A stretch of 64,000 bases of DNA from Cladocopium goreaui (taxonomy: Eukaryota; Sar; Dinophyceae; Suessiales; Symbiodiniaceae), in the NCBI GenBank assembly GCA_947184155.2, contig CAMXCT020002091.1:42921-106920 (forward strand), given 5' to 3'. The translations under genes and the position numbers were made by a program. Position 1 is the stretch's first letter. Each line of letters starts with the position of its first letter. Below the pieces are notes generated by a model that was not told where the DNA came from, searched no databases, and saw only the letters and a list, made by a program, of their open reading frames with translations. This document shows, one piece after another, positions 1 to 10,663 of this stretch.

Positions 1-815
1 GGAATCAATGATCATGTAATCAGGAATAGTCCATTTGTGAACGTCAAAGTGATGAAACGTTGGAGGCCGCTTGCATGTGATGAACAACTGAAAGCTGAAA
101 TGTCTCGTGATTCCGAGAATGTCCGCAGTCACCCAATCAAGTCGGTGGCAACATCCGTTTGTGCTACCCGAGAGCTCGACGCCATTGACCATTCGTTCGA
201 GCGATCGCTACTGCACTGGTGCTTTTCGAGATTGACATCAACTTCGGTTCATTCTTCGTGGCACTTTTCTTCATTTTCGTGTCGACCGCTTTCTGAATTC
301 GACTCCGATTGGTTGTTACGAGACCTACGGTTCGTACAACTATTTCCGCTGCTCGAGCTGTTGTTACGAGACCTACGGTCCGTACAACTTTCTTCTGTAC
401 AAAGCGGGATGGCCGAAACCCATGATCTGAACTCAGTAGGGCAATTCTCAGGAAACCGAATCACCGTTGCATTACGAGTGCTGAAGGGATTGTCTGAAGG
501 AACCATTGCAGCCAAGACTCCATCACCGTTCCGAGACACCCGAGGCTCGAATTTTCGCCTGATCTCAGATGAGGACACAGCCAATCAATGGATTAGATTT
601 GGCATGCCGCCTGCAGTTGTCTACTCAGCTTACTTCGCGAACTCCAGGCACACCAGCGAAGCAACTGCCCAAGCCCTGGAAGTAGCCTACAAGTTGTTGC
701 AGAGAGCGCAGGACATTGAGAAGAAGTGTTCCGGATGGGAGTTTTTGTCAAAAGGGTCGAGATTCATGAAGGTCTTTGCCAGCAGATGCCCATATGGAGA
801 TGCAACTATATGGGA
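1..815 (+). CDS. Unrecognised ORF, 5' partial; likely N-terminal part of the 726-3860 protein
   Basis: Frame 1 is open from the first base of the window, so the 5' end lies outside it. The first in-window ATG in this frame is at 52. The part from about 409 to 740 reads as ordinary protein, with a helical stretch ending in EVAYKLLQRAQDIEKK. The part from about 200 to 400 is rich in Ser, Phe and Leu and holds a near duplication (LLRDLRFVQLF, then LLRDLRSVQLS). Somewhere between about 720 and 830 the plausible reading passes to frame 3, where the 1044-codon frame starts inside this one. Frame 1 runs on to 945, but its tail is basic and looks like a shadow. No domain was recognised. I infer that both frames belong to one protein interrupted by a small indel or a cryptic short intron. 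Confidence 0.45.
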
Positions 816-3800
816 CGCTTCATGGACAAAGAGATCTACGACAGACTTGATGAGCTCTGGATCGTATTGTCCAAAGGACACTTTCCCGAAGCTTTTGATG
901 ATCAAGCCACTGCTGCAGAGACTGAGGCGAAGATCCGAAGCATGAAACAAATTTATCGAGGAACACCATCATTCAACACAGATCCAAGTGCAACATCATG
1001 GCTAGCTGTGACAAGGACCGCCGAATACTTCAAAGTCATGGACGAGTTGACCAAGGTGAATCCGAAGTCTCCATCTGACAATGATAGTTATTTGACGGCA
1101 ATGAAGCACATGGTTGAGATCCAGATGAGGCACCTAGGACATGCATTGAGGTATCACAACGAGCAGAACCCATCGAATCAGATCATCTTGCAGGATGTGA
1201 TGAAAGATGTGATTGCTTTTGAAACCAACCAACCGAAAGGAAGGAGTGCAGCCCAGAATCATTTCTTATGTTTGTTGGCCCTCGGCACGACACTCGAAAG
1301 ACACAAGACCAGCGCTCGAGGAGATGGGAATTTGTCGAAGATAGCAGAATTATCCGAGATTCAGTTCTCGATCCTCAAAGTCTTTGACATCCCTCAGGGA
1401 ATCCTGATTGGACATGGTTACAATGTCTCGATTGCCGATGAAGGAGCCAGGTACACTGAGAAAGAAAGACGTCATGCCTGCCACAGTTCCCTCAAAGATT
1501 TCACCACCGTGATGACCGAGACTCAAGCTGGAACAGCCGGAGGCATGCACAATTTCGACAACTGGGATGTTCCCCTGAACTTCAATGATGGACGAAAACC
1601 CGACGAAGTCGACTTCTGGAACAATGAGGAACCTTCATGGGTGAATGATGACACATCAACTGGACCCAGCGCCCAGAGTACATCCGCTCCTACGGAGGGA
1701 TCACAACCAAAGGCATCGCAACAATCACAAAGTTCGAACATTCAACCGAAGAAGATGCCAAGATCATCGACTGGCGGAGGTGCATCTTCGTCGACCCATG
1801 CAGCTTTCCGATCTGGACCTGGGGCGACATCTCAGGGTCGTACCGAACCAGAAAGAGATGAAAATTGGATTCCAACTGAAGATTGGATGAAGAGGAGGAA
1901 ACCTTCAACCGTGGAAGTGCGTCTCCATGCTGCCGAAGATTATGCACGTGAAGAACAAAGAATTGCATTCTTGCGATCCGGCAAAGACTTTGTGCTTTCC
2001 ATCGTAGAGGGTCCTCACACTACTCACAAGTATGGAACCAATTTGGTCTGGAAACAGTATTTGAGAAGATTGACATTTCATGCTGCTCTGTCTTTCAACA
2101 TGCTGACAGAAGGACAACTTGATTCCCACATGATCAATGAAAGCGACTACGAATGGTTGAAGCTCTACCACTACATCATCACGACCACCGAGTTTGTCAG
2201 GTGCAAAGGATATCCAGTGACGGAGGTCCTAGCTATGTTGACATTGGGCATTGAAGATACAGTGGAGGGCGAGATTCGAATCAAGCTCAAGAAGTTGGGA
2301 AACAAGATTGGACAGTTCATCATCGGGAAGCCTTGGATGGACCAATGGGATGAATTGGGAGGACAAGTGAGAAACAACAAAGCCCTCATCTTGACGGATT
2401 TGACCTACCAAACGAGATCTAGCTCGAGAATCATCAATGACATCGAGGCTGGGCTCAACAACATGGGTTTTTCATCCATCAAGGTGTACCAACTTCCCTA
2501 TGAATCCCTGGAGAAGCCCGAGGATTTCTTGAGACTGGCAACGAAAGCATTGACTTTCCTACGAACCAACGCCAACACGTTCTCAAGTGCCACTGTTCAT
2601 ATTTGGATCTCTTTCGCAGCATTGTTCAGAGGACAAAATCGCATGCTGATGCCAAATGCTGACTTCATCATCAAATTGGCGGAGATCATCACAGATATCA
2701 GCCAAGCAGCACCTCTTCCAATTTTCGTCAACATTCTGAAAGACGCCCGGTTTCTTGGGTCCCAATCTTCGATTGTATCCATGGCCGAGGAGCTTGCAAG
2801 AATCTTGAAGGAAAAGGGCATCATTCACTCCACCAATGAAAGATTCTGGAAACAGATATATGCTTGTGGACGTGAGCCTTTCTATTGGAAAGAAGGTGAA
2901 GGCAAGGAAGTCATTTGGGCTATGCTTGAAAAGTCACTGATGCGACAGAAGGTCTTCTTACATTGTGCTATGGATCATGATACAGTCCATGACCTGAATG
3001 AAGAATGCGTCCATGTGAAGAACACCGGATTTGACATTGAAACCATCAAACGATGCACAGAACATCCACGAATTGTTCCCAGCATTCGTGCTGGAGAAAT
3101 CACAGATGCTCAAGCTGGATCGGCAAACATCATCGGAGGGATGAAGCACATGAAAGATTCGGTCCAGAGAAAAGCATGGTCAGACATCCGACGAGGAGTA
3201 TTCACCCCGGAGCCCCTGACAGATGTGGATGAGCATTGGGTTGAGGTGACCGAAGATTCCGAATTGATGTGCGATGTGTGCAAAGGATTTCATCAAAATG
3301 ATTCGAGATTGAATACCTGCACTGAGAACCGCACAAGATGTCTGAACTGCGCAAGCAACTGGACAAGAGCGGCAATCTACGGAACCGAAGACATTGGGAT
3401 GGATGAATTTTCACAGGATGCAAGAGTAGCTGCAAGATTACTCAACATCTACAATGAATGCGTTGACTGGAGAGAAATGGAAGCCGAAAAGGACCTCCGT
3501 GGATTCTTGGTCACTGCAACACTTGCAATGCTATCAGGATACAGGACGACAAGCGATGTTCTCAAACAGGTATCACATCGAGGTGCCATCCGCATGCCTG
3601 CATACATGGTGACGGGAAAATGCAGACGAGACCTGTTGCCCCAATTCAATGTGCAACGTGAAACTCGTACAGAGGATTGCGGAGGTGGATCACACCGAAT
3701 TCGATGGTTTTACAGACTGCTTTGGGATGGTGGAAACGTCGCTTATCATGACTACATGAAGACCGTGTTGACCAAGGAGGAGATCGCATCCATGCTCAAT

Positions 3801-3860
3801 CCAACCGCGACAGCTGAGTATGTCGGCGACATTTTTCGAATTCTGGCTTGGGATGCTTGA
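726..3860 (+). CDS. Large unrecognised protein with CxxCKGF zinc motif (1044 codons)
   Basis: This is an intronless frame of 1044 codons. The ATG at 726 is only the first ATG after the overlap with the preceding frame, so the true start is probably upstream in frame 1. Residues about 280-390 are low complexity, rich in Ser, Gln, Pro and Thr, and probably disordered. Residues about 550-720 look like an alpha/beta fold: a hydrophobic strand ending ALILTDLTY, another with VHIWISFAALF, and a third with PIFVNILKDARFLG. This vaguely recalls SGNH-hydrolase or Rossmann-like order, which is a weak inference. Around 3269-3355 there is a CDVCKGFH ... RCLNC zinc-binding pattern. The same CxxCKGF core recurs in the next frame as CVMCKGFL. 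The frame ends with TGA after ILAWDA. No reverse transcriptase, integrase or helicase motif was seen. Function unknown. Confidence 0.7.
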   Translation: MFRMGVFVKRVEIHEGLCQQMPIWRCNYMGRFMDKEIYDRLDELWIVLSKGHFPEAFDDQATAAETEAKIRSMKQIYRGTPSFNTDPSATSWLAVTRTAEYFKVMDELTKVNPKSPSDNDSYLTAMKHMVEIQMRHLGHALRYHNEQNPSNQIILQDVMKDVIAFETNQPKGRSAAQNHFLCLLALGTTLERHKTSARGDGNLSKIAELSEIQFSILKVFDIPQGILIGHGYNVSIADEGARYTEKERRHACHSSLKDFTTVMTETQAGTAGGMHNFDNWDVPLNFNDGRKPDEVDFWNNEEPSWVNDDTSTGPSAQSTSAPTEGSQPKASQQSQSSNIQPKKMPRSSTGGGASSSTHAAFRSGPGATSQGRTEPERDENWIPTEDWMKRRKPSTVEVRLHAAEDYAREEQRIAFLRSGKDFVLSIVEGPHTTHKYGTNLVWKQYLRRLTFHAALSFNMLTEGQLDSHMINESDYEWLKLYHYIITTTEFVRCKGYPVTEVLAMLTLGIEDTVEGEIRIKLKKLGNKIGQFIIGKPWMDQWDELGGQVRNNKALILTDLTYQTRSSSRIINDIEAGLNNMGFSSIKVYQLPYESLEKPEDFLRLATKALTFLRTNANTFSSATVHIWISFAALFRGQNRMLMPNADFIIKLAEIITDISQAAPLPIFVNILKDARFLGSQSSIVSMAEELARILKEKGIIHSTNERFWKQIYACGREPFYWKEGEGKEVIWAMLEKSLMRQKVFLHCAMDHDTVHDLNEECVHVKNTGFDIETIKRCTEHPRIVPSIRAGEITDAQAGSANIIGGMKHMKDSVQRKAWSDIRRGVFTPEPLTDVDEHWVEVTEDSELMCDVCKGFHQNDSRLNTCTENRTRCLNCASNWTRAAIYGTEDIGMDEFSQDARVAARLLNIYNECVDWREMEAEKDLRGFLVTATLAMLSGYRTTSDVLKQVSHRGAIRMPAYMVTGKCRRDLLPQFNVQRETRTEDCGGGSHRIRWFYRLLWDGGNVAYHDYMKTVLTKEEIASMLNPTATAEYVGDIFRILAWDA

Positions 3861-4035
3861 CCTGGGTATTCAATTCCCTACTATGTTTGGTGGATGAGGG
3901 GCAAACCTTGACAGTTGCCTCGCAGGACTGGAAGAATCATTCTGGCTCTTCAGCAGTTCATGTCGACCTACCGACACCATCAACACGAAGCGAAACCGAT
4001 CCAGGAAAGTATACATCCCACCGGTCGAGAACGAT

Positions 4036-6655
4036 ATGGTGACAACAGTCTTGAAAGAAGCGGGAATCTTTGACCTACTCCTGCAGAAGAAGATCACCAG
4101 AATGCCGGTGCTCCCGGAAGCCAACTACGATGACCATCCTGAAATGATTGAGGTCTCATCAAGCGATGAGGAGGAGGATGAAGTTGGTGAGCCTGAAGAG
4201 GAGACCACGACGCCTACGGCGCGGGGCCCTCGAGCAGAACAGACTTCAGGAGAAACTGATGCCGGAGCTGGTGACGTCGAAATTGAGGAGGAAGAAGAGG
4301 ACATGGGGGGGCCAACCTTCAGAAGCGAAGAAGCGCCGAACTGAGGTGCGGAACATCCGCGAGCAATTTGAGAAGCTGATTGCCGACGCATCGAGTGTTC
4401 AATATTGTTTCATTTGTGGTGGGATGCATGACATTGATGAATGTACCACTCCTGATGATGAGAACATGAAGGACACCCTATGGCGCATGAGATTGATCAT
4501 GGACCAGAAGTCCAAATCCCCATCGTCTTCGGAAAGATCCAAAGCTGCGACAAGAGGCAGAAAAGACAAGCTCCCGAAGAACGTCATGCCACGAGGGAAA
4601 CGTTGGGGAAGAACCAGATTCACTGAGAAAGAAGAAGTGACCAAATGCTTCTACAGTCAGTCAGCCTTCATGTACGACATTGGTGACCGTGAAGAAGGTG
4701 GACAGTACTTAGTGAATGGCGTCGAAGTCAACCCAATTAGCCGAGGTGTGAAGAATCGTCATGAGCTTGATATGCTTATTGAACGAGCAGCTGGGCAATC
4801 CCCGCCTGTTTTGCCGACCATTGAGGAGCTGAACGCTTGGAACCCCATTGATCATGATGCATATGTGAAATGGCTTACTGAAGAAAGAAAACAGTATGGA
4901 GACAACTGGAATTTCAAATACATCCAACCATTCACACATGGCCACAATATCGGCACACTGCAACTTGCTCGCATCAATGGAGAAGAATATCTTGGATATG
5001 GATGGAGTAATGTGCATCGATATGGCGAGAATGAGTGGATGGGCAACAAGTGGGAAAATCCGCAATGGATAGTCGAGTTGTCGAAAAGATTCAATGCAGC
5101 GCTACGCCACTCCGTGGGTTGCGTCAAGGACAATCGAAATCACCGTGGACTACCATGCGATGAAGCAGGTTGGGTCAATGTCGAGTCGATCTTGAAGTAC
5201 GACAACATTTGGAGAGACCAACATACATTGGCTGGAACGACCCACGTCAACTACCCAATACTTGTTGAGAGGTGGAACAATTTCCAGAGAGTGATCTTCA
5301 CTGAGTACAAGCAAACGAAAAGAATCCGAGCCCAAGTGCTAGGACTCAAGGTCACAAAAGGTGAGTTGGAATACGTCATGAACAACTTCAATGATGGATT
5401 GACCTCGAGGCTTGAACGACAAACACTGAGGTTGGAGATCGGCACGGCAGATCGAGAGATTTGGCTATGGCCGGTGGCAATCCGAGCCCCTATGGCGCAT
5501 TCGAGAGTTCAAGGCGGTGTGCACATCGAAGACAAGAAGACTTCCTACCAAATGAACCCTGGAGTCGGATACACTCTTGGAGGAGGATTTCATTGCACCA
5601 CCTTTGACAACATCGCCCAAATCTTCAGAGAAGGACTACGTCCCGGAGGAGGAGGCGACCGCATCAATACGTTCTTCGTGCCATTCGCACCGTGGGACGT
5701 GCGAAGTCAGACGGTGCTGAGGTTCAGAAAGATTGAACAAACTGATCTTGTCTACATCTACATCACGTACGATTCCATCGCCAAGTTATCCCCTCGATTA
5801 TCAGCAGACGGACACATTTTGGTCCAAGAAACAATTCCATTCGAATCATTCGATGCGGTTTGGTACTATGATTGGAAGGAAAAGGACTACTACCGTCTCA
5901 TGATCACAAAGGGAAAAGATCAACTTGTACTTTCGGTGCAAGGAGCAAGGAGGGTGGCCACCATTGAACGATTTGACAAACTCATTGGGAACATTGTGCC
6001 TGATGAATCATCACCCGATCTGAACGAACTTCGAAAGCTTGTCGATATCAAGACCGGTCACTTCAGTCATGCCCACAGATTATTTCCTGGACATCCGGAT
6101 TGGAATGATGCAATATCATTGTTAGCAGTCACTCATCATCCCAGCAAGGAGGACCATCGACTATGCCCCGCATGTCTGATGGAGACCCCTGCACCATTAT
6201 CGATTTGTGTGATGTGCAAAGGATTTTTGGTAAGTCATGGATGGAGGAAGCGAATCAAGATCACCGTGGCTACTGTACCAAGTGCCGAATCACGTCCTCG
6301 AGACGAAGATCTCAAAGACCATGTCAAGAAAGCATGGGAAGAAGTGAAGATCGATTTGACAGGTGAAGATGATGACGACGAGCTGATGCAAGATGATGAT
6401 GACGTCACCATGAAGAGTCCAGAACAAGAACCTCAACCAGAAGAAGAAAATGATGATCAAGCCTCGAAGAAGGGCGACATCAATGATGAGAGAAGAGACT
6501 TCAGAGAACAAGATGAGGTCGATAAATTTCTCAATGAGGAAGGAAAACAAACTGATGAGAACGACGATGAAGAAATAGAGGTCGATGAAATCAACATCGA
6601 GGAGTACGAGGCTGGAGAAGTTCATGATGCAGTGATTGAGTACCCAAGTGGCTGA
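4036..6655 (+). CDS. KptA/Tpt1-like RNA 2'-phosphotransferase domain protein, frame broken at a G7 run
   Basis: The protein seems to start in frame 1 (ATG 4036; frame open from 3898) with an acidic segment, then continues in frame 2. Losing one G from the seven-G run at 4305-4311 would join EEEEDMGG to QPSEAKKRR. The frame-2 codons upstream of that point (from 4148) are a basic shadow of the acidic segment. A zinc-knuckle-like CFICGGMHDIDEC (CX2CX3HX4C) lies near 4406-4444. The N-terminal Tpt1 lobe shows LRH at 5102-5110 followed by DEAGWVNVESIL. The catalytic ART-like lobe shows HCTTFDNIAQIF at 5591, then EGLRPGG, a conserved Arg, DLVYIYITYD, GHILV and IPFESF. KptA/Tpt1 enzymes move the splice-junction 2'-phosphate of RNA to NAD+. 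A zinc ribbon CPAC-x12-CVMC follows near 6164-6219, then a very acidic tail. It is much longer than ordinary Tpt1 (about 200-230 residues). Substrate and activity are unknown. Confidence 0.72.
4305..4311 (+). other. Seven-G run at an apparent frameshift
   Basis: Coding character moves from frame 1 (acidic) to frame 2 (KRR-rich, then the Tpt1 domain) exactly at this homopolymer. Six Gs would give one continuous frame. This can be a sequencing or assembly indel, a real mutation, or slippage during expression. Confidence 0.6.
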
Positions 6656-7755
6656 AGAGGATTGAGTTTGGATCAAAAGTCCTACCAATCGAGCCTTGTA
6701 CAATTGGAGATGCTCAGCCGGAGCTCATCAAAATCCTCCTGTTACAGATTGGGTTGCATATCGTCAGGATCTACAGACTATTCCAACGGAACTTCTGTGG
6801 AGACATTGAGACGGCGTGGAAACACTTTCAACAGAACCAGAAATTCAGGATGGACTTGGATTCAAGAGTGCCATACCTAGGTGAGGATGAAAATGGTGAA
6901 CTCATAGAACCAACTGCACAACAGATGAAAGAGCTCTACCAAGAAATCGGCCGACCTCAACAAAAGGACGACATCGGGGAAGAGGGATTCGTCAATGCAT
7001 ACTATGGGGCGGTGGTACTCAAACGACTTCTCGTATATACCCTTGAATGCGGTTACACATATGAAGACTTGCAAAATATCTTCTTCGATGAAGAGATGGA
7101 GAAACTGTCGAAACATGACTCAACAAGGGATGAGATGAGAAAGACCACAGCAGCCCGCGAAGCCCTTGACCGACAAGATGTCCTGGTCAGAAGAATCATT
7201 GCAGGTGCATACAGAGTGAATGCTGTTTATTTCTTCAGGAACGTCGACTTTCAAGACACGATCACACTGAACCCAGTTGACATTGTGTGTGCTCTTCGAC
7301 CTCCACTGCGAAGAATTTCAGTTTTGCATCTGATCCTTCAAAATGGCCGACAATTGCCGCGACCTCTACTCCAGAGGCTGTATGATGCGATCAATGACTA
7401 CAACCACATCAAGCAGCGGGATGATCAACGACCAAGATGGGGCATCCACATGACAGAAGCCCACTTACTTGCGATTGCTGATACCCCGGTTCCTGCTGAT
7501 CGTGAACGTGCTAACCCGGCTGCTGGCAAGTCGAAAGCAGCACCGAAGGCAGCACCGGCACTGGGCAGAGTATCAAAAGCGAAAGCATCATCATCAGCAA
7601 CATGGAGAACCGTCGAAACTGCTCCTCCGCCAAAACAAGCTCCAGTAACCCCGCCACAGAAAGGTGGAAAAGACCAAGGGAAAGGTGGAAGATCTTATTC
7701 ACATCGTGGTGGCGACTGGAACCAACATGGATACTATGGATGGGGATATAGATGA
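6640..7755 (+). CDS. Unrecognised protein or C-terminal part with basic Gly/Arg/Lys tail
   Basis: Frame 1 is open from 6640. It overlaps the end of the preceding frame and reads coherently across that TGA as PKWLKRIEFGSK, then QPELIKILLLQIGLHIVRIY. The TTG at 6754 is only the first possible non-ATG start, so I infer that this is the C-terminal continuation of the KptA-like protein after another one-base shift near 6640-6655, or else a separate downstream cistron. The first roughly 230 residues are mostly helical. The last roughly 80 are Ala/Lys/Pro-rich and end in a Gly-Lys-Gly-Arg and aromatic-Gly tail (GKGGRSYSHRGG, then YYGWGYR), a composition common in RNA-binding or phase-separating tails. 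It stops with TGA at 7753-7755. No domain recognised. Confidence 0.6.
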   Translation, partial: VPKWLKRIEFGSKVLPIEPCTIGDAQPELIKILLLQIGLHIVRIYRLFQRNFCGDIETAWKHFQQNQKFRMDLDSRVPYLGEDENGELIEPTAQQMKELYQEIGRPQQKDDIGEEGFVNAYYGAVVLKRLLVYTLECGYTYEDLQNIFFDEEMEKLSKHDSTRDEMRKTTAAREALDRQDVLVRRIIAGAYRVNAVYFFRNVDFQDTITLNPVDIVCALRPPLRRISVLHLILQNGRQLPRPLLQRLYDAINDYNHIKQRDDQRPRWGIHMTEAHLLAIADTPVPADRERANPAAGKSKAAPKAAPALGRVSKAKASSSATWRTVETAPPPKQAPVTPPQKGGKDQGKGGRSYSHRGGDWNQHGYYGWGYR

Positions 7756-8494
7756 TAAATCGATATGACCTCTGCATAGGTCCTGATTGAACCTGGCGAA
7801 GCGGGGCAGCAATCATTGCTCGAGATTAACCTCTACTTCATTTCGAAAGATTTCTGAGAGGACTCTGAGCCGGCTAATTTACCATCACATTTTTTTTGAA
7901 TATCATTGCGCGAGACGCTGAGTTTCTACAGCGGTCTACATCTCAACCGACGAAGGAACGGGAAGGTAAACTTCTAGTTCCATAGTCATGTTTGTAGTTT
8001 GATTTTTAATTCGCATGCTTGAGTGGGATTCCATGCTGGCTACGCCACATCGGATGAACCTCAATGCTGTACACAGACTACGTCTTGTCAGCATGCACGT
8101 GAACAGAACCCTTTTGGTAGAGATCGTAGCAAGCCGCCATGTAGATTTGAAGTTCTGAACGGACTTTAGCTCTCCATAATTCAATAAATGAACAGCTGCA
8201 GATGTAATGGAACGATTTAAAGGACACTCCTTTGCGCGTGGCCGACAAAGTTGGCCATGCGTGGGGGGTGCGAATGGGATGTAGGCTACGGCATGGTACA
8301 TATTCCCACATAAACGTCCTGTAATCGTCCATGACCAAAGGGATGCATGAAATGCCTCTTTGGCTCAAGATGCTGCTAGCTCCACATGAAAAGGATGCAA
8401 TGCCGAAACCGCCGTTCGTTCGTCATCACTGGTGAGGGAAATCAACAACCTTCTATAACTGCCAAGAACATATAATCGGGGAGATAACCTCCGA
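7756..8494. other. 3' flank of the ORF block; no gene seen
   Basis: No coherent open frame. It contains a 16-base stretch at 8354-8369 that resembles the 3' end of the dinoflagellate spliced leader (see findings). Otherwise unremarkable, mildly AT-rich sequence. Confidence 0.5.
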
Positions 8495-8785
8495 TTCACA
8501 TTACATATATATTTACATATATTTACATATATATTTACATATATTTACATATATATTTACTTATATATTTACTTATATATTTACACATATATTTACATCT
8601 ATATTTACATATATATTTACATCTATATTTACATCTATATTTACATCTATATTTACATCTATATTCACATCTATATTTACATATATATGTATATATTTAC
8701 ATCTATATTTACATATATATTTACATATATATGTTTACATATATTTACATATATTTACATATATATATATACACGCAGTACCACA
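8495..8785. repeat. (ATATTTACATAT)n microsatellite
   Basis: Imperfect units of about 10-12 bases built from ATATTTACATAT, with CATCTATATTTA variants in the middle, repeated over about 290 bases and ending in a TATATA run. Confidence 0.9.
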
Positions 8786-8806
8786 CCCCCAACACACCAC
8801 AGAGGG

Positions 8807-9142
8807 GGGACGGGTAACATAGCTCCTGTATATCCATACCCATTCCTACTACTAACTTTTATTCACTACGACTTGACTAACTACTACTACTACTACTACC
8901 ACTACTACCACTACTACCACTACTACCACTACTACCACTACTACCACTACTACCACTACTACCACTACTACCACTAATACCACTACCACTACTACCACTA
9001 CCACTACTACCACTACTACCACTACTACCACTACTACCACTACTACCACTACTACCACTACTACCACTACTACCACTACTACCACTACTACCCACCCACA
9101 CGGGGGGGCGGGGAACATAGCTCCTGTATACTCATACCCATT
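8807..9142. repeat. (CTACTACCA)n satellite flanked by a direct repeat
   Basis: About 210 bases of CTACTACCA/CTACCACTA units (8881-9091). The block is bracketed by two near-identical stretches, each containing AACATAGCTCCTGTATA followed by CATACCCATT (about 8815-8848 and 9111-9142), so the satellite sits between direct duplicates. Runs of seven to nine Gs follow the right copy. Confidence 0.85.
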
Positions 9143-10406
9143 GGGGGGGGAGGGGGGGGGACCTGGGAGGGCTGCATCATATATATATATGTGTATATAT
9201 ATATATACATTTGATGGGTACACCTTGCCGATGGCTTGTGTTTGTTTGCCATCTAAAGATCCAAGACAGCAATGACACACAACACATCACAATTTCTCTA
9301 ATAGGCAATCAGCCTACAAACATGATATTTATTCAACGTCATGTTTGTTTACCATGGATTGAAGTGAAGGACGAACTTTGGTCATGAGCCAGCTGCCACG
9401 GCCATGGGCGCTCATGAACCATTGAGCACCGTCATGACTGATGAATACCTCGCGATTTTTCGAAGAATTGTTGCCCCAGCTGTGCTGAAAATGTGGGGTG
9501 GGGTGTTTCCAATTTTGAGAGTGAGCTGAGGTAGCCAGGAATATTCATGACCTACGATGACGAAACACTTCCATTGGGCCCAAAAAACATCATATGGGGT
9601 TGGTTATTCTCAAATCGAGGGATGAGCAGGACAGATTGGATGCGTGCCGCCATGTGAGAGAAAGATACCATGCAATACATACCAATACTTTTTCTGGTTG
9701 CTGGTTTCAAGTATGTTTTTACTTTCAAGCATGTTTGGGATGATGATCCCCAATGACTATTGTAATTGTAATGTTTTTCAGGGATGGGCGGCAGGGTTGT
9801 AGACACTCCTGTTGCTGACGGATAAAGAGAAATATGTTTCAAGGGGTTGCAACAAAAACACCCGTTTATTGATGGGCGTAGTTCTTGTTTACAAGTGACC
9901 CAATGAAACACCCCAGCAAGTGCAAAGTGCAAGTCCCCGGTTTCGGGAAGCGCATCTAAAAAGTAAATTTCTCAATAGGATACCGATCCATGGCTTAATC
10001 ATCACTTTCCCGATTGTTTGGCCAACGATACCCCAGCCAACTCGAATAAGTGTTGGATAATATCCCGGGCCTATTATATCATATCCCCATCATATCGAAT
10101 CACATCCGATAAAAACCCGTTAAATCCGATCAAATCCCATTAAGTCTGATTCAATCCCCAATTAATTCCCAAAAAGTCACCATAAAATCCGCAGTAAGTC
10201 ACCAGTAAAATTACGGTTAACAAGTGACCACTTCTGGGCAGATGACAGAGACATTGGATCAAACAGCAGGTTTTCAGCTTTGAGCCATGCTGATATTCAG
10301 TTGTTGCACCGATGATTTTTTCAATATTGGCTGGTGATCAAAATCTCAGGGTTTCGAACTACCCCCCACCCAAAAGATGCTAACCTGGACGTATGATGTA
10401 CATATG
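9143..10406. other. Non-coding, no gene seen
   Basis: No convincing exon on either strand. Around 10080-10160 there is a degenerate AATCCGATAA/AATCCCATTAA repeat similar to those at 25.3 and 32.1 kb. Confidence 0.5.
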
Positions 10407-10512
10407 GAGGTTTCCATAGTCATGGGGTACCCAATAGCTGGATGGTTTTTGTTAGGAAAAATCCGAAACAAAAATGGATGATTTGGGGTCTTTCCTAGGA
10501 CACCTCCATATC
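10407..10512. mobile_element. MITE family D (TATGGAGGT ends)
   Basis: Begins TATGGAGGTTTCC and ends GGACACCTCCATA, so the terminal nine or so bases are inverted. The interior contains ATAGCTGGATGGTTTT, shared with the copy at 30832-30961. Confidence 0.6.
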
Positions 10513-10663
10513 ATCGAACTACCATCTTGGAAACACTGTTCGGCTCTTTTTGGGATTGCTATATAGTGAGAAGCGGTAATTGCAAGCCCAGTTACTGAGT
10601 GCAACTTTATCGGTCATCGAAGACCACTTAGATCAGGACTGTGGAAAAACATATTTGGATCCG

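Noticed and set aside
4148-4304. Basic N-terminus of the 835-codon frame (MRSHQAMRRR...)
   Set aside because: It is the shifted reading of a clear acidic coding stretch in frame 1. The better start is at or before 4036 with a frame break at the G7 run.
1-7755. Retroelement polyprotein (knuckle-like motif followed by long frames)
   Set aside because: No reverse transcriptase, RNase H, protease or integrase motif was seen, and no terminal repeats flank the block within the window.
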